Source of the DNA: an uncultured Butyrivibrio sp. | GTDB taxonomy: Bacteria > Bacillota > Clostridia > Lachnospirales > Lachnospiraceae | Direction: 5' to 3' | DNA: 42,876 nucleotides | Assembly (NCBI GenBank): GCA_946404845.1 | Contig: CAMJFD010000002.1 | Location: forward strand, 1-42,876 | In this document: piece by piece, positions 16,751 through 25,460 of the stretch | How positions within the stretch are numbered: the first letter of the stretch is position 1 | Layout of the letters: every line of letters starts with the position of its first letter | Position numbers and translations under genes: made by a program | Notes under the pieces: model-generated | What the model saw: the letters and a program-made list of their open reading frames with translations, nothing else | What the model was told of the DNA's origin: nothing | The model's database searches: none

Positions 16751-18064
16751 ATGCAGGAAGTTAATAGTAATAATTATTGGGATAGCAAATCAATAGAGAT
16801 ATTCTTAGGGCTTATTGGAGCATCTATAAATCCAGATAATATAGATGGCGCAGTTAAGAACCTTGATATAAAAAGCATCGATTGGAAAGAGGTATTTGAG
16901 GCTTCCAGAATAAATGGAACAAATGCATTGATGCTACCTGTAATTCAATATATACAGGAACAATACAATATAATAGATGATGATATTTATGATATGTGGA
17001 AGCTTACAACCAGAGGAATTATGGTATATGAACTTCCTAAATATACAGCAATTCGCAGAATTGTAAATGCGGCAGGAGACAAGAATATTCCTATAGTCTT
17101 TTTTAAGGGCATGATTCTGGCTGATCTGTATCCTAATTATCTCTATAGATCCAGTTGTGATTCAGATATATATGTGGATAAAAAAGATATAAAGGCTTTT
17201 GAGCAGCTGTTGCAAGAGCTTGGATATAAAAAGAAAGTTTCATCATCCAAGGAAGAAGTTCAGGTATATGAAAATAGTGATGCAACACATATGGTAGAAG
17301 CTCATACCTGTCTGTGGGAAGATTATAAGGGACCTAGGATGAATATTCTAGAAGGTCTTGGACTTACAGATGCAGATACATTTATCAATATGAATGCCTG
17401 TGGAATAGATATCACAACACTTGGACATGAGGAGCATCTTATATATCAGCTGTTCCATATAATTAAGCATTTTAGCCTTAATGGAATTGGAGTTAAGTAT
17501 CTGATAGATATAACATTATTTGTTAACAGATATTCGAGTCAAATAGATGCAAGGGACTTTTGGGACAAGATTGACAGACTTGGATATACCAAGTTTGCAG
17601 AATACTTTTTCTATATATGCCATAAATATCTAGGAATGACAGATGATATTTACGCTTATAGAAATCCTGTAATAGGTGATGATATCTTAAACTTTATAGT
17701 TGATCTTATAAGCGTTGGTAACATCAATGAAAGAGAAGCTGGATGGCAGATAATGGGAGCCATGGAAGCGTATTTTACAGGTAATGAGCGCATATCTGAT
17801 TCTAGATTCAAGAGGAAGATGCAGATGATATTTCCATCAGTAAAGGCTCTTCCAAAGGTATATGATTATGCCAAAAAGTATCCGGTATTATTGCCTGTTG
17901 CCTGGTTACACAGGGATATTAAATTTATAATCAAAAAGATAACTCAAAAAGATAATGTTTATGGTGTTACAGAAAAAATTGATGTGGCTGAGAACAGACT
18001 ATATCTCATCAAGCATCTGGGACTTGCAGATGCAATAAAAGATGAATGCAGAGATGATGATTAA
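16751..18064 (+). CDS. PF14907-type nucleotidyltransferase family protein N1
   Basis: 437 residues. The diagnostic stretch is IVFFKGMILADLYPNYLYRS at 115-134, followed by CDSDIYV, giving Lys119-Gly120, Arg133 and the acidic pair Asp137/Asp139, the pattern of the uncharacterised NTP_transf_5 family. C-terminal hallmarks are LLPVAWLHR and a KI..AE.R segment shared with N2 at 19737. Members occur in lasso clusters (PadeN) and in polysaccharide loci, where a nucleotidyl transfer to a phosphorylated peptide or sugar has been suggested, not shown in general. It follows K1 by 48 bases and is the last + gene before a convergent GT2. Confidence 0.82.
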   Translation: MQEVNSNNYWDSKSIEIFLGLIGASINPDNIDGAVKNLDIKSIDWKEVFEASRINGTNALMLPVIQYIQEQYNIIDDDIYDMWKLTTRGIMVYELPKYTAIRRIVNAAGDKNIPIVFFKGMILADLYPNYLYRSSCDSDIYVDKKDIKAFEQLLQELGYKKKVSSSKEEVQVYENSDATHMVEAHTCLWEDYKGPRMNILEGLGLTDADTFINMNACGIDITTLGHEEHLIYQLFHIIKHFSLNGIGVKYLIDITLFVNRYSSQIDARDFWDKIDRLGYTKFAEYFFYICHKYLGMTDDIYAYRNPVIGDDILNFIVDLISVGNINEREAGWQIMGAMEAYFTGNERISDSRFKRKMQMIFPSVKALPKVYDYAKKYPVLLPVAWLHRDIKFIIKKITQKDNVYGVTEKIDVAENRLYLIKHLGLADAIKDECRDDD

Positions 18065-18110
18065 AAAAACTACTCCGACTTAATGCTACGCATTTGAAGT
18101 CGGAGTAGTT
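18063..18110. terminator. Terminator between convergent N1 (+) and GT2 (-)
   Basis: A perfect 14-bp inverted repeat (AACTACTCCGACTT 18068-18081 with 18097-18110) around a 15-base loop. The A run at 18063-18069 gives a T tract on the - strand, so it serves the reverse GT2 best; the + strand has only a looser T-rich tail. Confidence 0.85.
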
Positions 18111-18122
18111 CACTTATTTTTG

Positions 18123-19109
18123 CTATTTAATTGAATAATATATTGGCAGCAGAAAACTGTATAGGCTGTATGTAAAGGCATTTACAGACTTCATGAATTT
18201 CGAATTCTTGCCAGTATAGTCTTTATAATATTTGTTCTGTTTCCAATCTGGAAAAGTAGTATTAAGCGTATCCCAGTTAGCTTTAAGTGCTTTGCGCCTG
18301 TCAGCTGAGTCTTTTATTCTGGCCATTCTGCCCATTGAACTGCATAATAGAATTCTGATATACAGAAATTCAAGAGCATCTCTGTATTCTGCAAGAAATC
18401 CTTTCTGCTCATAGAAGTTATATATGTCATTTAATATATCTATAATCTGCATGGTCTTAAGTGTCTGATGGTTATTTATAGAACTTCCACGCTGAACATA
18501 GTGTACATAGGCTCCATCAACATATTCAATCTTATTTAGGAATGGAACTATTTTGCAATAGAAGTTGACATCTTCATAAATAAGCCCTGATGGAAATCTT
18601 ACACCTGTACTTAGAAGCCAGGATGTTTTGTAGATTTTGTTCCATACTACGGAGCGGCCATTCATTATGAGTTCTTTGTTATCAGTAATAACTTCACCAA
18701 TTTCAGTATCTTCTGATGTTTCATAGGTATGATGCAGGTTGCATTCAACTATTTCGGCATTTGTAGATACAGCTTTGTTATACATATTTTCAAACATATC
18801 GGTATCTACATAATCATCTGAATCAAGGAAACCTACATATTCTCCATGAATATGCTCGAAGGCATAATTTCTGGCATCTGAGAGACCTGAATTTGGCTTG
18901 TTTAATATAGTTATTCTGGAATCTTTTGCGGCATATTCTTCCAGAATAGAAAGGCTATTATCTGTTGAACCGTCGTTAACAGCGAGTATTTCTATATCTT
19001 TGAGCGTTTGATTTATAAGAGAATCAAGACATTTAGGCAGATAGTCTGCAACATTATATACAGGAACGATAATGCTTATTTTTACGTTTTCTGTTTTTGT
19101 TTCACTCAT
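18123..19109 (-). CDS. Glycosyltransferase family 2 (328 aa)
   Basis: Reverse strand. I choose the ATG at 19109 because AAAGAGG lies seven bases upstream; an upstream in-frame ATG at 19157 falls inside a hairpin and adds 16 residues before the conserved start. Motifs: ISIIVPVYNVADYLPKCLDS, VNDGSTDNSL, GLSDARNYAF, GFLDSDDYV and GLIYEDVNFYCK. It lies downstream of the PqqD-like gene B1a on the same strand, with an attenuator-like hairpin between them. This pairing of B1 with a GT2 on one transcript is a hint of a peptide-linked role, though a polysaccharide role is equally possible. Confidence 0.88.
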   Translation of the reverse strand: MSETKTENVKISIIVPVYNVADYLPKCLDSLINQTLKDIEILAVNDGSTDNSLSILEEYAAKDSRITILNKPNSGLSDARNYAFEHIHGEYVGFLDSDDYVDTDMFENMYNKAVSTNAEIVECNLHHTYETSEDTEIGEVITDNKELIMNGRSVVWNKIYKTSWLLSTGVRFPSGLIYEDVNFYCKIVPFLNKIEYVDGAYVHYVQRGSSINNHQTLKTMQIIDILNDIYNFYEQKGFLAEYRDALEFLYIRILLCSSMGRMARIKDSADRRKALKANWDTLNTTFPDWKQNKYYKDYTGKNSKFMKSVNAFTYSLYSFLLPIYYSIK

Positions 19110-19124
19110 AAAAAAGACCTCTTT

Positions 19125-19160
19125 ACAAAAATAAAATGCCAGCAGCTTAGCTGACATTTT
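19125..19160 (-). terminator. Attenuator/terminator between B1a and the reverse GT2
   Basis: On the reverse strand an 11-bp stem with one G-U pair (19160-19150 with 19143-19133) encloses a 6-base loop and is followed by TATTTTTG. The GT2 ribosome site follows immediately, so read-through would be needed for co-expression. Confidence 0.65.
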
Positions 19161-19180
19161 AATAATTTTAGTTTTTATAT

Positions 19181-19239
19181 TAGATTTATAAAATAATAAA
19201 TATAAATCTATACCACATTATAATGAAAACATATGTGGT
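19181..19239. repeat. Two AT-rich inverted repeats after B1a
   Basis: TAGATTTATA / TATAAATCTA (19181-19190 and 19201-19210) is a perfect 10-bp inverted repeat, and ACCACAT / ATGTGGT (19212-19218 and 19233-19239) is a second that touches the B1a stop codon. They may be 3' stabilising structures or weak terminators. Neither has a clear T tract. Confidence 0.45.
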
Positions 19240-19511
19240 TATGCAAGTTCCACGAAATTGTTTTGCTGTAACTGATTGATAAAAGCAACAATTCCATTTA
19301 GACAAGTTTCCTCATCTACATCATATATTTTCTGCATTTTATTCAGGATATCTCCAATAGTTGTCTCTGATTGAATACACTCCCAAATATCAACTGCTGT
19401 CCCCTTCAGTAGAAAATACTTGCCTGATTCAAAATCTACTATGACTTTATCGCCAGCCATATCGGTAATATCAAGCTTTTTCAATAATCTTACCTGTGTT
19501 TCCTTATTCAT
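19239..19511 (-). CDS. PqqD-like RiPP recognition protein B1a
   Basis: 90 residues with a GGAGAGG site before the ATG. The pattern DKVIVDFESGKYFLLKGTAV, then DIWECI, a T.I.GDIL..M segment, YDVDEE and a final F(I/V)..L...(N/G)FVEL follows the PqqD/lasso-B1 domain (a small winged helix with a three-stranded beta sheet). Such proteins bind the leader peptide and present it to B2 and C. It is transcribed away from the N2 gene, with a probable TTGACA -35 element on the reverse strand at 19619-19624. It is one of two B1 proteins in the locus, so the two precursors may each have a cognate one. Confidence 0.85.
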   Translation of the reverse strand: MNKETQVRLLKKLDITDMAGDKVIVDFESGKYFLLKGTAVDIWECIQSETTIGDILNKMQKIYDVDEETCLNGIVAFINQLQQNNFVELA

Positions 19512-19675
19512 ATAACCTCTCCAACTAACTAATTACAAGGGCACAGCAATTAAATTTCATAACCAATACAATAAACGAAAAATTTATACATACTTAGTAA
19601 GCCTTTAAAATAGTGCCTTGTCAAAAACTACGAAATTTATTATAACATAAAGTATTGCTATTACAATGAAAAAAG

Positions 19676-19703
19676 TTGTATTGAAAATAATTGCGGTTAT
19701 AAT
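19676..19703 (+). promoter_or_regulatory. Promoter for N2
   Basis: TTGTAT (19676-19681), 16-base spacer, TATAAT (19698-19703), 33 bases before the TTG start of N2. The 225-base gap between B1a and N2 thus carries divergent promoters. Confidence 0.5.
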
Positions 19704-19736
19704 ATCATTAAATAATATTGAAAAAGGAATTTTGTT

Positions 19737-20999
19737 TTGGAAGTAAATAAGGATATGGTAATTCAGTTTATTGAATTACAGAGAAGAGGCCTTGGTCTTA
19801 AGAAGGCGGAAGTTAATTTTGATAATTGTGACTGGGATATACTTATAAGGCATAGTTACAGAAATAAGACAACAATGCTTATTAATAATGCGGTCAATAA
19901 AGAACGCATGAATTATGATATAGATGAACATACACTTTCAGACTGGAATAATCTATCCAGACAGCTCTTTTTCAGAGGAATAAGGCAACTGTCAAGGTAT
20001 AAAGAGATTATGAAAATGCTACAGGACAATGATATTAAGCCTGTAGTGTTGAAAGGATACGCGCTTGCACAGCTATATCCTGATATAATTCAGAGGTACA
20101 GTAGCGATCTTGATATCAAATTTGAAGAGTCAGATAAAAAAAGAGTGACTCAGTTGTTCAAGAATTTTGGCCTTAAGCATGATATCGACGATAGCAAAGA
20201 AAACGTATATATTTTTTATGATGACAGTATTAGTATAGAAGCTCATTTTACATTATGGGAAGACTATGAAGGGCGTAATATTAATGTCCTTAAAAGAGAA
20301 CATTTAGATGATCCACGGACTATTATACCTGTACATCTTGGAGAGAGTGATATGCCAGATGGTTATTATGGATACACACTTGGAGTTACAGAACATTTGA
20401 TACTTCAGATGTTCCATGTTATCAAGCATTTTATTCTGGAAGGAATAGAAATTAGATATATGGTCGATCTCACACTCTTTATTAACAAATATGCCAGTGA
20501 GATTGATTTTGACAGATTCTGGAGAGTTATGTCAGATATGGAATTTGAAGAATATACTGTAATTTATTTTTCAGAATGTATTAAATTCTTTGACATGACA
20601 GAGAAGGCGTTAAATGGCAAAAAGTTCAGGCTTGCAGATGATGAATACGCTTTTTTGAATGATATGATGATGGTTGGCAAACAGAGCCTTGATGATACAT
20701 CAAGTTTTAGTATGCTTGGAATTCTGGGGCCATATGTAAATGGCGGCAAGAAACCTGCCATTGATAAAAAGGGAAGAGTTTTGGATGCTCTTTTCCCATC
20801 GGCAGAGAATATAGATAAAAAGTACGGATATTGTAAGAAATATCATTGTCTGTTGCCTGTAGCATGGGTTCACAGAGCATTTAGGACGATATTTATGAAG
20901 ATTACGAGGGGGAATAAGGTGTATGGTGCATCAGATAAGATAAAGGGTGCAGAATACAGAATCAGCATGATGCAGAACGCAGGAATGCTCAGAGAATAA
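19737..20999 (+). CDS. PF14907-type nucleotidyltransferase family protein N2
   Basis: 420 residues from a TTG start, with AAAAAGGA upstream. It shares with N1 the core VVLKGYALAQLYPDIIQRYS followed by SDLDIKF (Lys106-Gly107, Arg120, Asp124/Asp126), an EAHFTLWEDYEGR segment, HVIKHF, and the C-terminal LLPVAWVHRAF...GASDKI..AEYRIS. The two are diverged paralogues rather than a recent copy. It is followed by a GT2 after 27 bases. Presumed activity is NMP or similar transfer to a phospho-acceptor in the RiPP or glycan pathway; family members are uncharacterised, so the call is structural. Confidence 0.82.
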   Translation: MEVNKDMVIQFIELQRRGLGLKKAEVNFDNCDWDILIRHSYRNKTTMLINNAVNKERMNYDIDEHTLSDWNNLSRQLFFRGIRQLSRYKEIMKMLQDNDIKPVVLKGYALAQLYPDIIQRYSSDLDIKFEESDKKRVTQLFKNFGLKHDIDDSKENVYIFYDDSISIEAHFTLWEDYEGRNINVLKREHLDDPRTIIPVHLGESDMPDGYYGYTLGVTEHLILQMFHVIKHFILEGIEIRYMVDLTLFINKYASEIDFDRFWRVMSDMEFEEYTVIYFSECIKFFDMTEKALNGKKFRLADDEYAFLNDMMMVGKQSLDDTSSFSMLGILGPYVNGGKKPAIDKKGRVLDALFPSAENIDKKYGYCKKYHCLLPVAWVHRAFRTIFMKITRGNKVYGASDKIKGAEYRISMMQNAGMLRE

Positions 21000-21026
21000 T
21001 AGATAATCGTAATTGGAGAATTATTA

Positions 21027-22055
21027 GTGGTAGTACCAGTAGTTACAATTATTGTTCCTGTATATAATGCAGGGCAATACCTTGGAAGATGTATAGATAG
21101 CCTTTTGAACCAGACTTACAATAAATCAGACAATCTCGATATCATTGTAATTGATGATGGTTCATCAGATAATACCCAGATGGTCGGAGAAAGCTATGCT
21201 AAGGCGCATAGTAATGTTAATTATTACAGAACTGACCATGTGGGTGTATCATCTGCGAGAAATTACGGGCTTGACCTCGCCAGAGGAAAATATGTAATGT
21301 TCACAGACGGTGATGATTATGCTGAGAGAGAATATGTTGAGAAAATGGTTCATGAACTTGAAGCTGATGACAACATGATAATGTCAGTTTGTAGTTATAA
21401 CCGCATTATATGGAATAGAAGTTATAGCGTTGAACATCTCATACCATCTGGAATCCGAACATCAAGAGATTATCTTGTTGATACTCTTAAGAATCCAGGT
21501 CATCACTATTTTGGGGTTGTATGGAACAAGATATTCAGGATGGATATAATACGTGAGCTTGGGCTTAAGTTCAAGGATTATATTACACTTGGAGAAGATT
21601 TTGTTTTTGGCCTTGAATATCTAAGGCATTCAGGATATGTATCTGTAATAGATGATAAGCTCTATAATTACTGTTATGGTCATTCTGACAGTCTTTCAAG
21701 AGTATTGCAAAAAGAGATTGATGACTGCCGTGATGAAATGAATAACCGCAGACATATTTTTGAGGAATATGTCAAAAGCTTTGAGACTGAAGGTATTTAT
21801 AATAAATACGAAAAAATAATATACAGATATTGGATAGTTTTTTATAACAGGCAGTTATATTCATGTAAGCATGATTATAAGTGGAATAGCGCTGATATAA
21901 ATAATTGGATGAGCGAACTTGAAAATGAGAAGCTCATAATAGAGGCTAAAAAAATAGTATCTCCTTTTTACATAAGGAGACACTATTACTTATTTACTAT
22001 TGATCAGTCATTAAAGAAAAAAATCAAAAAGATAATACATTTATTTAGCAGGTAA
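21027..22055 (+). CDS. Glycosyltransferase family 2 (342 aa), GTG start
   Basis: GTG start with GGAGA eight bases upstream. Motifs: VTIIVPVYNAGQYLGRCIDS, IDDGSSDNTQ, GVSSARNYGL, MFTDGDDYA (DGDD replaces the DSDD of the other GT2 proteins here) and TLGEDFVFGL as the later acidic motif. The basic tail ends KKKIKKIIHLFSR. Its 3' end overlaps the 3' end of the convergent histidine kinase gene by 11 bases. It belongs to the N2 transcription unit. Acceptor unknown. Confidence 0.88.
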   Translation: MVVPVVTIIVPVYNAGQYLGRCIDSLLNQTYNKSDNLDIIVIDDGSSDNTQMVGESYAKAHSNVNYYRTDHVGVSSARNYGLDLARGKYVMFTDGDDYAEREYVEKMVHELEADDNMIMSVCSYNRIIWNRSYSVEHLIPSGIRTSRDYLVDTLKNPGHHYFGVVWNKIFRMDIIRELGLKFKDYITLGEDFVFGLEYLRHSGYVSVIDDKLYNYCYGHSDSLSRVLQKEIDDCRDEMNNRRHIFEEYVKSFETEGIYNKYEKIIYRYWIVFYNRQLYSCKHDYKWNSADINNWMSELENEKLIIEAKKIVSPFYIRRHYYLFTIDQSLKKKIKKIIHLFSR

Positions 22056-22848
22056 CAGGGAGCTGTATGATAAATCTGGTGCCCTTATGGTGCTCGGGAT
22101 CAGATTCACAGCTGATTGTTCCGTCATGTATGGAAATGATTTTTTGGCATATAGATAATCCAAGACCTGCACCAGAATTTGAAGTAGGAGTCCTTGAAGT
22201 ATCTACCTTGTAGGAGCGGTCAAATATATGTGCAAGATCTTCATGTGATATGCCTTCTCCGTCGTCAGCAACTGTTATTATTACTTTATTACCAGCTATA
22301 GATGCTGAGAGCGTTATAGATGCGTCTGACGAAGTGTGCTTGAGCGCATTATTGAACAGATTATCAAGAACTCTGTTCATCTGCTGAGGATCTATTGATA
22401 TCAGATAGTCAAAGTTTTCTGGAACATCCAGTATCAGCTTTCGTCCATCATATTTGGAATCAGCTTCACACAAAAAGAAGAAATCTTCCAAAAATGGTCC
22501 GCAAGGAATATCCTCTTTTTTTAACATCTTATCTCCTGAGTTATCAAGTCTGGTTAATAAGAAAATATTGTTGATCATTGTCTGCAATGCATCTGTTCTT
22601 TCGTGAATAAGATGGATTGCCTTTTTTTGTTCTTCAGGTGAAATATCAAGATCAGATTCAAGATATTCAACTGCATTGTGAATAGCAGTAATAGGTGATC
22701 TTAAGTCGTGTGATATATTGGCAAATATTTCATCACGCTCTTTTATAATGCCGGCCATCTTTTGGTTTGCATCAAAAAGAGCATGAGACAGATCCTCTAC
22801 AGAAAGGGAAGGATCTGTATATTCATTTTTGATATTCTTTTCAGACAT
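22045..22848 (-). CDS. Short histidine kinase without membrane segments
   Basis: 267 residues, AGGAGA site. Only ~40 residues precede the H-box ISHDLRSPITAIHN (His47). The HATPase domain has NRVLDNLFNNALKHT (N box), DDGEGIS (G1), HIFDRSYKVD (F box) and GAGLGLSIC (G2). No transmembrane or PAS domain is present, so it must sense a cytosolic cue or a partner protein. It follows the response regulator gene by 26 bases on the same strand. A link to the adjacent divergent ABC exporter and RiPP genes is likely, as bacteriocin-type loci often carry such systems, but the signal is unknown. Confidence 0.9.
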   Translation of the reverse strand: MSEKNIKNEYTDPSLSVEDLSHALFDANQKMAGIIKERDEIFANISHDLRSPITAIHNAVEYLESDLDISPEEQKKAIHLIHERTDALQTMINNIFLLTRLDNSGDKMLKKEDIPCGPFLEDFFFLCEADSKYDGRKLILDVPENFDYLISIDPQQMNRVLDNLFNNALKHTSSDASITLSASIAGNKVIITVADDGEGISHEDLAHIFDRSYKVDTSRTPTSNSGAGLGLSICQKIISIHDGTISCESDPEHHKGTRFIIQLPVTC

Positions 22849-22874
22849 GTTGTGATTCTCCTGGTAGTAATAAG

Positions 22875-23558
22875 TTAATGAGGTATTATGAACTTATAAC
22901 CTTTTCCATAGTTTGTCTCGATACAGTTATCGAGACCTTTATAATTCTCGAGCTTTTTCCTGAGTCGGCTCGCCATAACCATGATAGAACGTCTGTCAGA
23001 TTCCTGATACACATTCCATATTTTGCGTCCAATTTCTTCAAATGTGATTATCTTATTAGGGTTTGAAACCAGATAATATAATAGCTCGTATTCTCTATTG
23101 GATAGCTGAATTTCTTCGGTCTGATTATAGTAGACCTTATGATTAGGCAGATCCAGTTTGAGCGGAGGATATGAAATTGTATTTGAGTTGGCAGAAGAGG
23201 ATCCTTTCCTGAGCTGTACAATTATTCTTGCAGATAATTCCTTAAGACTATATGGCTTAACGAGATAATCGTCAGCACCAGAGAGAAGACCAGTTACCTT
23301 GTCATCGTCACTATCCTTGCCAGTGAGGAATATAATAGGTGCTTTTGAGAACTTTCTAATCTGAGGAAGTGCTGTAAGACCATCAACATCCGGCATCATG
23401 ATATCTAAGAGGATGCAGTCTGGATGACTACTTTTAAGAGATTCCAGAGCAGGTGCAACGCTTTCAAATATCAGAACTTTATAGCCTTCTTTTTCAAAAT
23501 AGCTCTTATTTAGCTCCAGAACATCTTTATCATCATCAATTAGCATCAGTAGACTCAT
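22875..23558 (-). CDS. OmpR/PhoB-family response regulator
   Basis: 227 residues. The receiver domain has DDD near residue 8-10, phospho-acceptor Asp52 in ILLDIMMPD, the switch Thr in FLTGKD and Lys in YLVKPYS. The C-terminal winged-helix DNA-binding domain contains LSNREYELLYYLV, IWNVYQESDRR and a YGKGYKF wing. It is the first gene of a two-gene RR-HK operon, divergent from the ABC exporter gene, so the ~165-base gap between 23558 and 23725 probably holds its operators. Confidence 0.93.
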   Translation of the reverse strand: MSLLMLIDDDKDVLELNKSYFEKEGYKVLIFESVAPALESLKSSHPDCILLDIMMPDVDGLTALPQIRKFSKAPIIFLTGKDSDDDKVTGLLSGADDYLVKPYSLKELSARIIVQLRKGSSSANSNTISYPPLKLDLPNHKVYYNQTEEIQLSNREYELLYYLVSNPNKIITFEEIGRKIWNVYQESDRRSIMVMASRLRKKLENYKGLDNCIETNYGKGYKFIIPH

Positions 23559-23724
23559 ATAATTACATACTCCATTTCAAAATGAATCTTAACAAAAATG
23601 ATATTCTTTACAATACATATTTTAAAAATAAAAAAAATATGATATGGTTTCATCTTGGGTGCGAATATCTTTTGCAGATATGTACCATTATAATACAAGA
23701 ACTATAGACAGGAAAAGTAGGGTT

Positions 23725-25416
23725 ATGAAAACTAAGATAAAAAAATACATCAATAAATACAAGCAGGAAAAGAGCAGAGGACGTAATTATTTCAAGTGGC
23801 TTACGGATTATACAAAGCCATATATGTGGAAAATAATAGCTCTAATGGCTATCAGTATAGCCATGACTTATGTCAGTATTTATTATGCTATTATTTCCCA
23901 GAAACTTGTCGATCTTGCAGGTGAGGGAATTACTGATAAGAGAGTAATTATAATCTATATGTTCCTGATATTTTTCCAGCTGGGTGTTAATGCTGTGACA
24001 GATCTTGCCCTTGCAATGATCAATGAGAGATATTCATTTGGTATTAGAAAACAGGTATATGACAAGCTCCTTAGATCATCATGGCTGGGAACACAGAAGT
24101 TCCATACAGGTGATATGATGACCAGAATGACAAGTGATGCTGGTAATATCGCAAATGGTATGGTCAATGTCATTCCTAACATTATTGTACTTATGGTTCA
24201 GCTCATTTCAGTATTCATAACCTTTTATATTTATTCACCATTCCTTGCAGTATCTGCTCTGTGCCTTACACCTATGGGGCTTCTCGCTGCATATGTTCTG
24301 GGACGTAAGCTCAAGAAATTACAGGAAAATGTACTTAGGACTGAGACAGCATACAGATCATTCATACAGGAGAGTCTTGCTAATATCATGGTTGTAAAGG
24401 CTTTTTCGAATGAAGAGTCTTTTTCTGAGCAGCTTGTAAAACTGCGTGAAGAGAGATTTTTCTGGGTATGGAAAAAAAGTAAGATGAGTACTCTTACCAA
24501 TACTGTAATGATGGCAACTTTTAATATTGGTTCCATGCTGGCTTTTTTATATGCTGCTTACGGTATTTCAAAAGGCGAGATAACATTTGGTACTATGACT
24601 CTTTTCCTTACTCTTTTTAGTAAGATACAGGCGCCTATCATAAGTCTAGCAAGTCAGCTCCCTGGAGTTGTTTCTATATTTGCTTCTGCAGGACGAGTTA
24701 TGGATATTCAGGATATAGCTTATGAGAAGAGACTAGAAGAAGTAACTATGGAGGGTTCTGTTGGTGTTGAAGTAAGAGCGGCATCATTTGCATATGCAGA
24801 AGACAATGTGCTTGAGGACGTTAATTTTGAAATTAAGCCATCAGAATTTGTAGCTATAGTAGGTAAGTCGGGTATAGGTAAGACTACGCTTATAAGGCTA
24901 CTTATGAGTTTTGTGGATGCTAGAAGTGGTGATATTACATACAAGGACAACTATGGACATCAGACACCTGTAAATGCATCTGTAAGATCATTTATTTCAT
25001 ATGTACCACAAGGTAATACACTTTTTTCTGGAACAATTAGAGACAATATTCTTATGGGCAAGATGGATGCTACAGAAGATGAAATAAATGAAGCACTGGA
25101 AATGGCTGTTTGTAATGAATTTATAGGAAGACTTCCTAATGGACTAGATACAGTTATTGGAGAAAAAGGTGTGGGTCTTTCTGAAGGTCAGGCACAGCGT
25201 ATCGCAATAGCAAGAGCGCTTATCAAGAAATCTCCATTTATGATACTTGATGAAGCAACATCAGCACTTGATGAAGATACAGAGCTAGAGCTTTTAAAGA
25301 AGATTGGAAACATGAATCCAAAGCCAACATGCCTTCTAATAACTCACAGACGCAGCATACTACAGTATTGTTCAAGAGAAATCAAGATTTCTGATAAACA
25401 TGTATATGTAAGCTGA
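23725..25416 (+). CDS. ABC exporter half-transporter (putative RiPP export protein D)
   Basis: 563 residues from ATG 23725, chosen because a GTAGGG site precedes it and the upstream extension (from 23644) has no family character. An N-terminal six-helix transmembrane domain is followed by a nucleotide-binding domain with Walker A GKSGIGKTT, Q-loop YVPQGNT, signature LSEGQAQRIA and Walker B FMILDEATSALD, then the H-loop THRR. There is no C39 peptidase domain, so leader removal must be done by another protein (B2 or the S26-like protein). Divergent from the two-component genes and upstream of K2, A2, B1b and the peptidase. Cargo is inferred to be the mature peptide. Confidence 0.85.
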   Translation: MKTKIKKYINKYKQEKSRGRNYFKWLTDYTKPYMWKIIALMAISIAMTYVSIYYAIISQKLVDLAGEGITDKRVIIIYMFLIFFQLGVNAVTDLALAMINERYSFGIRKQVYDKLLRSSWLGTQKFHTGDMMTRMTSDAGNIANGMVNVIPNIIVLMVQLISVFITFYIYSPFLAVSALCLTPMGLLAAYVLGRKLKKLQENVLRTETAYRSFIQESLANIMVVKAFSNEESFSEQLVKLREERFFWVWKKSKMSTLTNTVMMATFNIGSMLAFLYAAYGISKGEITFGTMTLFLTLFSKIQAPIISLASQLPGVVSIFASAGRVMDIQDIAYEKRLEEVTMEGSVGVEVRAASFAYAEDNVLEDVNFEIKPSEFVAIVGKSGIGKTTLIRLLMSFVDARSGDITYKDNYGHQTPVNASVRSFISYVPQGNTLFSGTIRDNILMGKMDATEDEINEALEMAVCNEFIGRLPNGLDTVIGEKGVGLSEGQAQRIAIARALIKKSPFMILDEATSALDEDTELELLKKIGNMNPKPTCLLITHRRSILQYCSREIKISDKHVYVS

Positions 25417-25460
25417 TAGATATTGGTAATAGTAAGTTTTGGGTTTGTAAGGATTATTAG

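Noticed and set aside
23644-23724. 27-codon extension of the ABC exporter
   Set aside because: No ribosome site and no family similarity; sequence overlaps the promoter gap.
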